A stretch of 15,055 nucleotides of DNA from an uncultured Planctomycetia bacterium (GTDB lineage: Bacteria > Planctomycetota > UBA1135 > GCA-002686595): contig CALKYE010000282.1 of the NCBI GenBank assembly GCA_938003765.1, forward strand, positions 1 through 15,055. Direction: 5' to 3'. Of this stretch, positions 8,314-14,732 are shown piece after piece; positions within the stretch are counted from its first letter, which is position 1, and each line of letters begins with the position of its first letter. Position numbers and translations under genes: made by a program. The notes beneath the pieces were generated by a model that searched no databases, was not told the origin of the DNA, and worked only from the letters and a program-made list of their open reading frames with translations.

Positions 8314-8769
8314 TCAGTGCGGGTGCGCCGGCGCCGCGTCCGCGCTGCAGATGTAGTCGTGCAGCGCGTGCAACTCGGCCTCGCGCTCGCGCACCTCGGC
8401 GCGCAGCAGGTCGCGCATGCTGATCACCCCGATCAGCCGTCCGGAGGCGTCGACGATCGGCAGGTGGCGCACGTGCATGCGTCGCATCTCGCGCTCGACG
8501 GCCTCGATGGGCTCGTCGCAGCGCGCGAACAACAGGCGCGTGGTCATCACTTCGCCGAGCGTGACGCGCGCGGGGTCGCGACCGGCGACCACGATCCTCG
8601 TCATCAGGTCGCGCTCGGTGAAGATGCCCACCGGCTGACCGCCGGAGGCGCAGATCGTGACCGCGCCGACGTTGCGCTCCGTCATCGCGCGCGCGGCCTC
8701 CAGGACACTCGTGTCGTGCTCGAGCACCAGCGGCGAACGCTGTGTGATCAGACTCTCGATTCGGCTCAT
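8314..8769 (-). CDS. Two-CBS-domain regulatory protein
   Basis: The 151-residue protein is almost entirely a CBS pair (Bateman module). CBS1 spans about 12-62 and ends GIFTERDLMTRIV; CBS2 spans about 75-125 and ends GVISMRDLLRAE. Both carry the usual G-(I/V)-(F/I)-(T/S)-x-R-D-L ending that helps bind adenine nucleotides. A charged helix (125-140) and a short His/Pro/Ala tail follow. There is no catalytic domain, so it probably senses AMP, ATP or S-adenosylmethionine in the cytoplasm and acts on a partner. ATG 8769 is chosen because GAGGA lies 5 bases upstream; an in-frame TTG six codons earlier lacks support. It lies upstream of the carboxylase on the same strand, but a 117-bp gap with a promoter suggests separate transcription. 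A carboxylase link is speculative. Confidence 0.9.
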   Translation of the reverse strand: MSRIESLITQRSPLVLEHDTSVLEAARAMTERNVGAVTICASGGQPVGIFTERDLMTRIVVAGRDPARVTLGEVMTTRLLFARCDEPIEAVEREMRRMHVRHLPIVDASGRLIGVISMRDLLRAEVREREAELHALHDYICSADAAPAHPH

Positions 8770-8931
8770 CGCAATCCTCGTGGGCAAGCGACTTGAAACC
8801 CGTCTCGTGCAAGTCCCAGCCTAGCGTCGAGCGTCGGCCGCGACGCAAGATCGGCCCTCCCGCGCCGCAGCGCACGGCTGCGCGCGAAAGTTCTTCCGCT
8901 CCAGCGCCCGGAGCCGACGGCGGGAGCCCCC

Positions 8932-8937
8932 TATACT
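8932..8937 (+). promoter_or_regulatory. TATACT -10 element just before a start codon
   Basis: TATACT matches the -10 consensus at 5 of 6 positions and ends 10 bases before the ATG at 8948. Transcription would start about 4 bases before the ATG or at it, so the glycosyltransferase message would be nearly leaderless; no Shine-Dalgarno site is present, which fits. No good -35 hexamer is seen 15-19 bases upstream. The rest of the 8770-8947 divergent gap holds one 6-bp hairpin (8866-8882) and nothing else recognised. Confidence 0.4.
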
Positions 8938-8947
8938 CCGCCGGTCC

Positions 8948-10957
8948 ATGGAAGCCGCGCCGCGCCGCCCCGCCACCGGCCTGGCCGTGTCGCTCGCGCT
9001 GTACTTCGCGCTGCGGGCGCTGATCCTGATCAGCAACTTCGACGAAGTGGCGATGCCGCAGTACGAGTTGTTCCCGATGGGGACGATCCCGCTGCTGCTC
9101 GAAGTCGACGGCGCGCTGCCGATCGCGCGTGTGTACGACAACGCCGCGGGTCAGATCCTGACCGGCTTGCTGGCCGCGCCGAGCTATGCGCTGTTCGGTC
9201 CGACCTACCTGGCGTTGAAGCTCGTCCCTCTGCTGCTCGGCGCCGTCGCGCTGGCGGCGCTCTGGTGGACGCTGCGCGAATGCGTGGGCGAGCGCCTGGC
9301 GAACTTCGCGGGTGTGCTGTTCGCCGTCGCGCCGACGACGCTGCTCAAGTACTCGTTGATGGCGTCGGGCAATCACTTCGAGACCATCGCCTTCACTTCG
9401 CTCGCACTGGCCGCATGGGTGCGCGCCACGCGAGCGGACGCGAGCCGCGCCTCGCTCGCCACGTTCGGACTGGCTTGCGGCTTCGCGCTCTTCGTGTTCC
9501 TCGGCGCGCTCACGCCGGTCGCGTTGCTGCTGCTCGCGCTGTGGGGCGTGCGCGGCGCGCGGCAACTCCTCCGAGATCTCCCGTGGCTCGGCGCAGGCCT
9601 CGCGCTGGGGATCGCTCCGCTCGTCGCGTTGAACTGGATCGCCGGCGCGCGCGGGCTGGAGTTCCTCGGCGCGAAGTTCGCCAGCTCGGAGTCCGGCTTC
9701 GACGCCGCTCGCACGTTCGCGCGCATCGAGGAGTTCCTGTTCGAGCGCCTGCCGCAATCGACGCAGTTCCGCGACTTCGGCCCGCTGAGCGGCTCGGCCG
9801 CGCGCACGCTGTTCGCCCTCGCTTTCGTCGCGGCGTACCTGGTGCTGCTCGCGCCCGCGGCCCGCGCCGCGTGGGCCATGGCGCGCCGGGCGCTCGGCTC
9901 GAGGTCGATTCCAGCGCCCGCGCCGCGCGAAGCACTGGCCGCGATCCTGTGCGCCTACCTGCCGCTGACCGCGCTGGCCTTCGGCCTCAGCTCGCTGAAG
10001 ATCACGCCGCGCGGGCCGCCGATGGACGCCGAGGGCTTCCGCTACTTCAACACGCACCTGCTGCTGGCGATCGCAGCGCTCGCGCTCGGTGCGCAGCGCC
10101 TTCTCGAGCGCGGACGCTGGGGTGCGCGCGCGCTGCTCGCGCTGGCGCTGGTTCCGTGCGCCAACAACCTCGCGCTCGTCGACTGGCGTTTCGAGCACGT
10201 CAACGTCGGCGCCCACTACGACGGCTTCAAGCTGCGGCAGGTGGCGACGCAGTTGCTGAGCCCGCGCAACGGCTTCGACGCCGAGCAAGTGACGCGGATG
10301 ATCGAGAGTCATCCCCCCGAGCAGCGGACCTGGATCTACCAGGGAGTCGGTCGAGCTCTCGCGGCGCAGCGCTACTTCGCCGCGCGCGGCGGAGCGCTCG
10401 AGATCTGGAGCGCGCTCGAGGCCTACCCCGCGCAGCGGCGCGTCGAGATCGCGCGCGGGTTCGGCACGTTCTTCCGCCACCTCTCGCGCGTGCGCAGCGA
10501 GCTCGACCCGCGCTTCTTCGAGTGCGCGAGCGACTCGCGCGAACCCGACGACGCGCTGCGCGCAGCCCTGGTCGCCGGACTCGCGCAGGACTGGGAGGTT
10601 CCGATGGCGCGCGAACTCGAGCGCGACGTGTCGGAGAGCGTGCGCCTGCTCGCCGCGCTGCCCGAGCAGCATCGAGCGGCGCTCGCGCACGGGATCGGTT
10701 CGGTGTGCGCGCAGATGAGTCTGAGAGGTCTGGCGATCGACCGCGAACTCGTCGCGCGCGTCGCCGCGGAACTCCCGGCGGAACTCGTCACGAGCTTCAA
10801 CCAGGGCTTCGGCGCCGGATTGGCCGAGGCGGTGCGCCCCGCGCACGACGCCGAGGATCCCGCACGGTGGCTCGGCGAGCGCGCCGAACGAGCGACGATC
10901 GCTGCGAGCCGCGAGCGACGCGCGCGCGAGTTGGCCAGGCCGCTGAGCGACGCGTAG
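8948..10957 (+). CDS. Multi-pass membrane protein, GT-C-like, with C-terminal helical repeat domain
   Basis: The 669-residue protein is membrane-embedded up to about 412. Hydrophobic segments lie near 11-30, 66-84, 88-107, 118-137, 172-199, 211-230, 286-306, 328-350, 368-385 and 392-410. After the first segment comes an acidic pair in SNFDEVAM (D32-E33), where GT-C glycosyltransferases (ArnT/PMT type) place their catalytic acid; overall topology fits that superfamily, which moves sugars from polyprenyl-phosphate donors on the outer face of the membrane. Specific sequence similarity is weak, so the enzymatic call is inference. Residues 440-630 are soluble and contain five ~38-residue repeats (separate entry). 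The C-terminal tail 640-669 is Arg/Ala/Glu-rich. It is followed after 83 bp by secreted-protein genes, so cell-surface glycosylation is a reasonable idea. Start: first ATG after the -10 element. Confidence 0.65.
   Translation: MEAAPRRPATGLAVSLALYFALRALILISNFDEVAMPQYELFPMGTIPLLLEVDGALPIARVYDNAAGQILTGLLAAPSYALFGPTYLALKLVPLLLGAVALAALWWTLRECVGERLANFAGVLFAVAPTTLLKYSLMASGNHFETIAFTSLALAAWVRATRADASRASLATFGLACGFALFVFLGALTPVALLLLALWGVRGARQLLRDLPWLGAGLALGIAPLVALNWIAGARGLEFLGAKFASSESGFDAARTFARIEEFLFERLPQSTQFRDFGPLSGSAARTLFALAFVAAYLVLLAPAARAAWAMARRALGSRSIPAPAPREALAAILCAYLPLTALAFGLSSLKITPRGPPMDAEGFRYFNTHLLLAIAALALGAQRLLERGRWGARALLALALVPCANNLALVDWRFEHVNVGAHYDGFKLRQVATQLLSPRNGFDAEQVTRMIESHPPEQRTWIYQGVGRALAAQRYFAARGGALEIWSALEAYPAQRRVEIARGFGTFFRHLSRVRSELDPRFFECASDSREPDDALRAALVAGLAQDWEVPMARELERDVSESVRLLAALPEQHRAALAHGIGSVCAQMSLRGLAIDRELVARVAAELPAELVTSFNQGFGAGLAEAVRPAHDAEDPARWLGERAERATIAASRERRARELARPLSDA
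10271..10837 (+). repeat. Five tandem ~38-residue protein repeats in the GT-C-like protein
   Basis: Residues 442-630 contain five units, each with a Pro about ten residues before a Gly or Gly-x-Gly: P456/P457 then YQGVGRAL, P494 then ARGFGTFF, P533 then VAGLAQDW, P572 then AHGIGSVC, P610 then NQGFGAGL. The key Gly residues are at 466, 504, 544, 582 and 620 (spacing 38, 40, 38, 38). Units 1, 2 and 4 share P-x-(E/Q)-x-R or a close variant. Each unit is predicted as a pair of helices, giving a small solenoid. I do not recognise the repeat family. Confidence 0.7.
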
Positions 10958-10959
10958 GC

Positions 10960-10982
10960 GCCTCGCGAGGCTGTGGTAGTTT
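10960..10982 (+). promoter_or_regulatory. 12-base palindrome followed by weak extended -10
   Basis: GCCTCGCGAGGC (10960-10971) is a perfect palindrome three bases after the preceding stop codon. It is followed by TGG-TAGTTT (10974-10982), which resembles an extended -10 element (TGn then 3 to 4 of 6 matches). Together they could be an operator and promoter for the beta-helix gene at 11041. The palindrome has no loop or T tail, so it is a poor terminator. Both elements may be chance in GC-rich DNA. Confidence 0.22.
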
Positions 10983-11040
10983 GGTCCGTTTCGCCCGGCG
11001 CGCGCCGCCTCGGGCGCTCCCCAGCCGCGATCCACCGTCC

Positions 11041-12846
11041 ATGAGCCACCGCACCAAGCTCCGCACCCTCGCCAGCACTCTCCTCCTCGCCTGCCCGGGC
11101 TTCGCCGGCACGCTGTACGTCGACGTCGGCCTCACCACCGGCGCGAACGACGGTTCGTCGTGGTCCAACGCCTTCCAGGGCGTCGACGGACTGCAGAACG
11201 CGCTGGCGGCCGCCGTCTCGGGCGACCAGATCTGGGTGGCGCAGGGCGTCTACAAGCCCACGCTCACCACGACGCGCACGATCTACTTCCAGCTCAAGAA
11301 CGGCGTGGAGGTCTACGGCGGCTTCGACGGCACGGAAGCGCTGCTCGACCAGCGCGACGTCGCCGCCAACGTCACCACGCTCTCGGCCGACCTGTTGGGC
11401 AACGACGCGAGCAACGCCTTCGGCGACAACTCGTTCCACGTGATCCAGGGCGCGGGCACGAACGCGACCGCGGTGCTCGACGGCTTCGTCGTGACCGGCG
11501 GCAACGCCAACAGCGGTACGAACAACCAGGACCGCGGCGGCGGCATCCTGTGCCTCAGCGGCGCGAGCCCGACGATCCGCAACTGCACGTTCACGCTCAA
11601 CCGCTGCAACTTCGGCGGCGGCGCGGGCTACATCAACGCCTCGAGCCCGACGTTCCTCGACTGCGTGTTCGACTTCAACTTCGGCGGCAGCTTCGGCGGC
11701 GCGTTCGACATGGCGAGCGGCGTCGGCGCGACCTTCAATCGCTGTGTGTTCAGCAACAACACCGCGTTGCGCGCGGGAGCGATCGAGATCTTCGGATCGA
11801 GCCCGGTCAAGGTTTGGAACTGCGTGTTCCACAACAACTCCGCGACGGGAACCGGCGGCGGCGGCGCGATCTTCGTCTCGGGCTCGGCCCCGGGCATTCG
11901 CAACTGCACGATCGTGGCCAACACGGCCACCGGGAACGCCACGGGCGGGATCCTCGGCGCCGGTGGAACCGTCGTGAACTGCGTCGTGTACGGCAACTCG
12001 GGCTCCGGCGGTTCGTCGGGACAAGCGGCGCAGATCAGCCCCTCCACGATGAACGTGACGTACACGCTCACTTCGACGGGCTTCACCGGAGTGGGCAACG
12101 TCACCGGCGTTCCGCTGTTCGACCCCTGCGGGCCGTTCCAGTACCGCCTCACGTCGAGTTCGCCCGGCATCGACGCGGGCAACAACGCAGGCGTGGTCGC
12201 CGCCGCGGGACTGACCGACATCGCGGGCGGACTGCGGTTCGCCGACTCGGCGCTGGTGGCCGACAGCGGCGCCGGAGCAGCGCCGGTGGTCGACATGGGC
12301 GCGTTCGAAACCGGCGACTGCAACGGCAACGGAGTCGCGGACTGGTGCGACCTGCAGTCGGGCACGTCGCTCGACGCCAACGCGAACGGACTGCCCGACG
12401 ACTGCGAGTGCCAGGGCGGCGCGCCGCCGGTCGTGTACTGCACGGCGAAGGTCAACTCGCTGTTCTGCACGCCCGCGATCTCCGCCACCGGCTACGCCAG
12501 CCTCTCGTCGCCGGCGCCGTTCGTGATCCAGGCCACGAGCATCCTCAATCAGAAGCAGGGTCTGTTGTTCTACGGCTACGGCGCCGCGGCCGCGCCGTTC
12601 CAGGGCGGCTTCCTCTGCACCACCACTCCGCTGCGGCGCACGAGCGCGCAGAACTCGGGCGGCAGCGCGGCGGGCTCGGATTGCACCGGCGCGTTCAGCT
12701 TCGACTTCAACGCCTACATCGCGAGCGGCGCCGACTCGCTGCTCGTCGTGGGCCAGCAGGTGAACGCGCAGTTCTGGTCGCGCGATCCGCAGGACGTCTT
12801 CACCACCAACCTGACGGACGCGGTCCAGTTCGCGATCTGCCAGTAG
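11041..12846 (+). CDS. Secreted right-handed parallel beta-helix protein with calcium-loop and C-terminal sorting-type domain
   Basis: The 601-residue protein starts with a Sec signal peptide (MSHRTKLRTLASTLLLACPGFA, cut near 22/23 expected). Residues 25-360 form a beta-helix: repeated coils end in NCTF, DCVF, RCVF, NCVF, NCTI, NCVV with Cys at 182, 208, 235, 261, 289 and 314, one per 25-28-residue rung. Residues 360-424 (LTSSSPGIDAG, LTDIAGGLRFAD, VDMGAFE) match the 'choice-of-anchor Q' pattern that caps such helices. Residues 425-457 have two D/N-rich loops (DCNGNGVADWCD and DANANGLPDDCE), dockerin or thrombospondin-3-like and probably calcium binding. Residues 466-600 are a domain shared with the next gene. 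No catalytic site is evident, so polysaccharide binding or a structural surface role is likelier than lyase activity. The ATG is supported by the signal peptide. Confidence 0.88.
   Translation: MSHRTKLRTLASTLLLACPGFAGTLYVDVGLTTGANDGSSWSNAFQGVDGLQNALAAAVSGDQIWVAQGVYKPTLTTTRTIYFQLKNGVEVYGGFDGTEALLDQRDVAANVTTLSADLLGNDASNAFGDNSFHVIQGAGTNATAVLDGFVVTGGNANSGTNNQDRGGGILCLSGASPTIRNCTFTLNRCNFGGGAGYINASSPTFLDCVFDFNFGGSFGGAFDMASGVGATFNRCVFSNNTALRAGAIEIFGSSPVKVWNCVFHNNSATGTGGGGAIFVSGSAPGIRNCTIVANTATGNATGGILGAGGTVVNCVVYGNSGSGGSSGQAAQISPSTMNVTYTLTSTGFTGVGNVTGVPLFDPCGPFQYRLTSSSPGIDAGNNAGVVAAAGLTDIAGGLRFADSALVADSGAGAAPVVDMGAFETGDCNGNGVADWCDLQSGTSLDANANGLPDDCECQGGAPPVVYCTAKVNSLFCTPAISATGYASLSSPAPFVIQATSILNQKQGLLFYGYGAAAAPFQGGFLCTTTPLRRTSAQNSGGSAAGSDCTGAFSFDFNAYIASGADSLLVVGQQVNAQFWSRDPQDVFTTNLTDAVQFAICQ
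12313..12411 (+). other. Asn/Asp-rich tandem calcium-loop segment
   Basis: Residues 425-457 of the beta-helix protein hold two similar 15-17-residue units, each with a D-x-N-x-N/G core followed by D-x-C. The pattern is common between domains of secreted planctomycete proteins (established only by general familiarity). It probably serves as a rigid, calcium-stabilised linker before the C-terminal domain. Confidence 0.6.
12436..12840 (+). other. C-terminal shared domain, copy 1
   Basis: Residues 466-600 align along their length with residues 434-567 of the FG-GAP protein. Shared landmarks in order are YCT-x-K, C-x-PAI, PF-x-GG, a Cys, SGG, C-x-G, GQ, W-x-RD, and L-x-DAV near the end. Four Cys are conserved (467, 476, 526, 548) and could form two disulfides. 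Function is unknown; position at the end of two unrelated secreted proteins suggests sorting, anchoring or ligand binding. Confidence 0.75.
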
Positions 12847-12897
12847 GGCTGATCGCAGCGCACACAGCGCTGACGAGATTTCACGGCGGGTTCCTCG

Positions 12898-12928
12898 CTC
12901 GAGCGTTGTCCACGCTCGAGTGAAGGAG
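12898..12928 (+). promoter_or_regulatory. 9-bp hairpin followed by strong ribosome binding site
   Basis: CTCGAGCGT (12898-12906) pairs perfectly with ACGCTCGAG (12912-12920) around a 5-base loop. Two bases later comes AAGGAG (12923-12928), a strong Shine-Dalgarno site 5 bases before the ATG at 12934, which decides that start. There is no T tract, so the hairpin is more likely a leader or mRNA-stabilising structure than an intrinsic terminator of the beta-helix gene. Confidence 0.55.
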
Positions 12929-12933
12929 CCCCC

Positions 12934-14640
12934 ATGATCCACGCTCGACCTCAACGTGGCGTTCCGGCCGTCGTCGCCGTCGTACTGAGCGCTGCCGTCG
13001 CGCGCGCGCAGTGGCTGGAGCCGCAGGTCGCGCCGCTGCTCGAGATCGTCTCGCCCACCACGCAGGACGCCTTCGGCTGGCTGGTGCGCTCGATCGGCGA
13101 CGTCAACGGGGACGGCGTCCCTGATCTGGTCACCTGCGCGCCACTGAACGGCTCGGGAGCGTCGGCCGGCGGGCTCGTCAGCGCGCGCTCCGGCTCGAAC
13201 GGGGCGGTGCTGTGGTCGCGCGCGGAGCCGCTGACCTCCGCGATCCTCGGCTACTCGCTCGAGACGCTCGACTGGAACCACGACGGCGTGCTCGACGTCC
13301 TCGCAGCAGCCCCCTTCAACGGCGCCGACGGCGGTTTCGTGCGCGTGCTCTCCGGCGTCGATGGCGCGCTGCTCCACACCTTCGACTCCGGCGTCGCGGC
13401 CGAGAGCTTCGGCGCCTCGATCGCGCTCGGCGGCGACTGGAACGGCGACGGCGTCGACGACATCGCCATCGGAGCAGCGGGCCACGACGTCCCCGCGCCC
13501 GAGACCGGCCGCGTGTACGTGTACTCAGGCGTGGGAGGCGCGCTGCTCGCGGAGATCGCGGCGCCGCCCGCGAGCGCAGGCGAGCTCGAGTTCGGCTTCG
13601 GACTGTGCTTCGTGCGCGACGTTTCGACGCCTGCGGACGGCCGGGACGAGCTGATCGTCGGGCGCCGCGGCGCCGTGTTCCCCGCCGGACGCGCGATCGC
13701 GCTCGAGAACACGGGCGCCGCAGTGAACGTGCTCTACGACATCGCCGTCGCCGCCGACTACAACCTCCAGGGCAACCGCTTCGCATCGGGCGGCGACATC
13801 GATGGCGATGGGAGCGCCGACTTCGTCGTGGGCTCGAACGTGGCCAACGTCGCGCGCGTGTACTCCGCGCGCAATGGCGCGCTCGTGCGCGAGTTCACCA
13901 CGATGGGGCCCGCGGGCAGCGGCGGCGTCGCGCAGTTGATTCACGACCTCGACGCCGACGGCTGTTCCGACGTGCTGGTAGGCGAACGCGGAGACGACAG
14001 CGGCGCGTCGAACGCCGGCCGCGCGCTGATCTACTCGGGCCGCAGCGGAGCGTTGCTCGCGAGCATGACCTCGACGCTCGCCAACCGCCGCTTCGGCGCG
14101 CAGGTCGCCGTCCTGCACGACCACGACGACGACGGCGCTCTCGACGTGGTGCTGTCGGGCGCCGGCGGCGGAACGAGCGGACCGCCGGCCGGAAGCCTGG
14201 TCGTGCTGCGCGGCGCGCCATCCGTCGCGACGTACTGCACTTCGAAGCTCTCTTCGAGCGGCTGCAGTCCCGCGATCGAGGGCCTCGGAATTCCCTCGCT
14301 GCGCGCGCCCGGCGCGTTCGCGCTCGCGACACAGGGCCTCGAGGCGAACACCTCGGCGCTGTCGTTCTTCTCGCTCGCCGCGGGTTCGCCGACGCCGTTC
14401 CGCGGCGGCTGGTACTGCGTCGGAACTCCGGTCGCGCGCCTCCCGTTGCGTTCGAGCGGTGGTCTCGCGGTGTGCTCCGGCTCGATCGGCTACACGCTCG
14501 CCGACGTGCTCGCGACACCGGCGGGAGCTGCGAACGTCGTCGCGGGTCAGCACCTGCACGTTCAGACCTGGGGACGCGACGCGGGCGATCCCTTCGGAGT
14601 GAGCCTCTCCGACGCCGTGCGCCTGATCGTCGCGCCGTGA
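12934..14640 (+). CDS. Secreted FG-GAP/integrin-alpha-like beta-propeller protein
   Basis: The 568-residue protein has a signal peptide (cut after AVARA, 25/26). Residues 45-428 form a seven-bladed propeller. Six blades carry a D-x-(N/D)-x-D-G-x-x-D calcium loop: 56-64, 113-121, 168-176, 288-296, 338-346, 396-404. A seventh position (229-239, DVSTPADGRDE) has a stretched, degenerate loop. Most blades also contain a G-x-V-x-V/I-x-S-G-x-x-G-A-L-L strand pair. Residues 434-567 are the domain shared with the preceding protein. FG-GAP propellers of this kind bind ligands or partners outside the cell; no enzymatic residues are recognised. It follows the beta-helix gene by 87 bp and is probably co-expressed. 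A strong AAGGAG site sets the start. Confidence 0.92.
   Translation: MIHARPQRGVPAVVAVVLSAAVARAQWLEPQVAPLLEIVSPTTQDAFGWLVRSIGDVNGDGVPDLVTCAPLNGSGASAGGLVSARSGSNGAVLWSRAEPLTSAILGYSLETLDWNHDGVLDVLAAAPFNGADGGFVRVLSGVDGALLHTFDSGVAAESFGASIALGGDWNGDGVDDIAIGAAGHDVPAPETGRVYVYSGVGGALLAEIAAPPASAGELEFGFGLCFVRDVSTPADGRDELIVGRRGAVFPAGRAIALENTGAAVNVLYDIAVAADYNLQGNRFASGGDIDGDGSADFVVGSNVANVARVYSARNGALVREFTTMGPAGSGGVAQLIHDLDADGCSDVLVGERGDDSGASNAGRALIYSGRSGALLASMTSTLANRRFGAQVAVLHDHDDDGALDVVLSGAGGGTSGPPAGSLVVLRGAPSVATYCTSKLSSSGCSPAIEGLGIPSLRAPGAFALATQGLEANTSALSFFSLAAGSPTPFRGGWYCVGTPVARLPLRSSGGLAVCSGSIGYTLADVLATPAGAANVVAGQHLHVQTWGRDAGDPFGVSLSDAVRLIVAP
14233..14634 (+). other. C-terminal shared domain, copy 2
   Basis: Residues 434-567 of the FG-GAP protein align with residues 466-600 of the beta-helix protein. 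Cys 435, 444, 495 and 514 match the four conserved Cys of copy 1. PFRGGWYC, SSGG, GQHLHVQTWGRD and LSDAV correspond to PFQGGFLC, NSGG, GQQVNAQFWSRD and LTDAV. The copies are clearly divergent, so this is an old domain and not a recent duplication. Confidence 0.75.
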
Positions 14641-14645
14641 GCGTG

Positions 14646-14661
14646 TGTGAGCTGCGTCACG
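14646..14661 (+). promoter_or_regulatory. CRP/FNR-family-like inverted repeat
   Basis: TGTGA (14646-14650) and TCACG (14657-14661) flank six bases, matching the E. coli CRP consensus half-sites at 9 of 10 positions. It lies in the 92-bp gap, 72 bases before the lipoprotein start. One such match by chance in 15 kb is not improbable, and no CRP gene is in view. Confidence 0.2.
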
Positions 14662-14732
14662 CGCCGCGCTGGAAACAGGTAAGCGCTGCGCCAGCCCTCG
14701 CGAGCGCGGCGGAGCGGCGAGAGACTCCTCCC

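Noticed and set aside
8770..8787. Upstream TTG start for the CBS protein
   Set aside because: GAGGA lies 5 bases before the ATG at 8769, and the extra six residues add no domain sequence.
8791..8814. ACTTG...CAAGT inverted repeat upstream of the CBS gene
   Set aside because: A 5-bp stem with a 14-base loop is too weak to separate from chance.
10423..13485. Very long antisense reading frame of about 1020 codons
   Set aside because: It is rich in Arg, Ala, Val, Asp and Glu with no domain pattern and lies opposite three well-supported genes with signal peptides and motifs. Long stop-free antisense frames are expected at this GC content.
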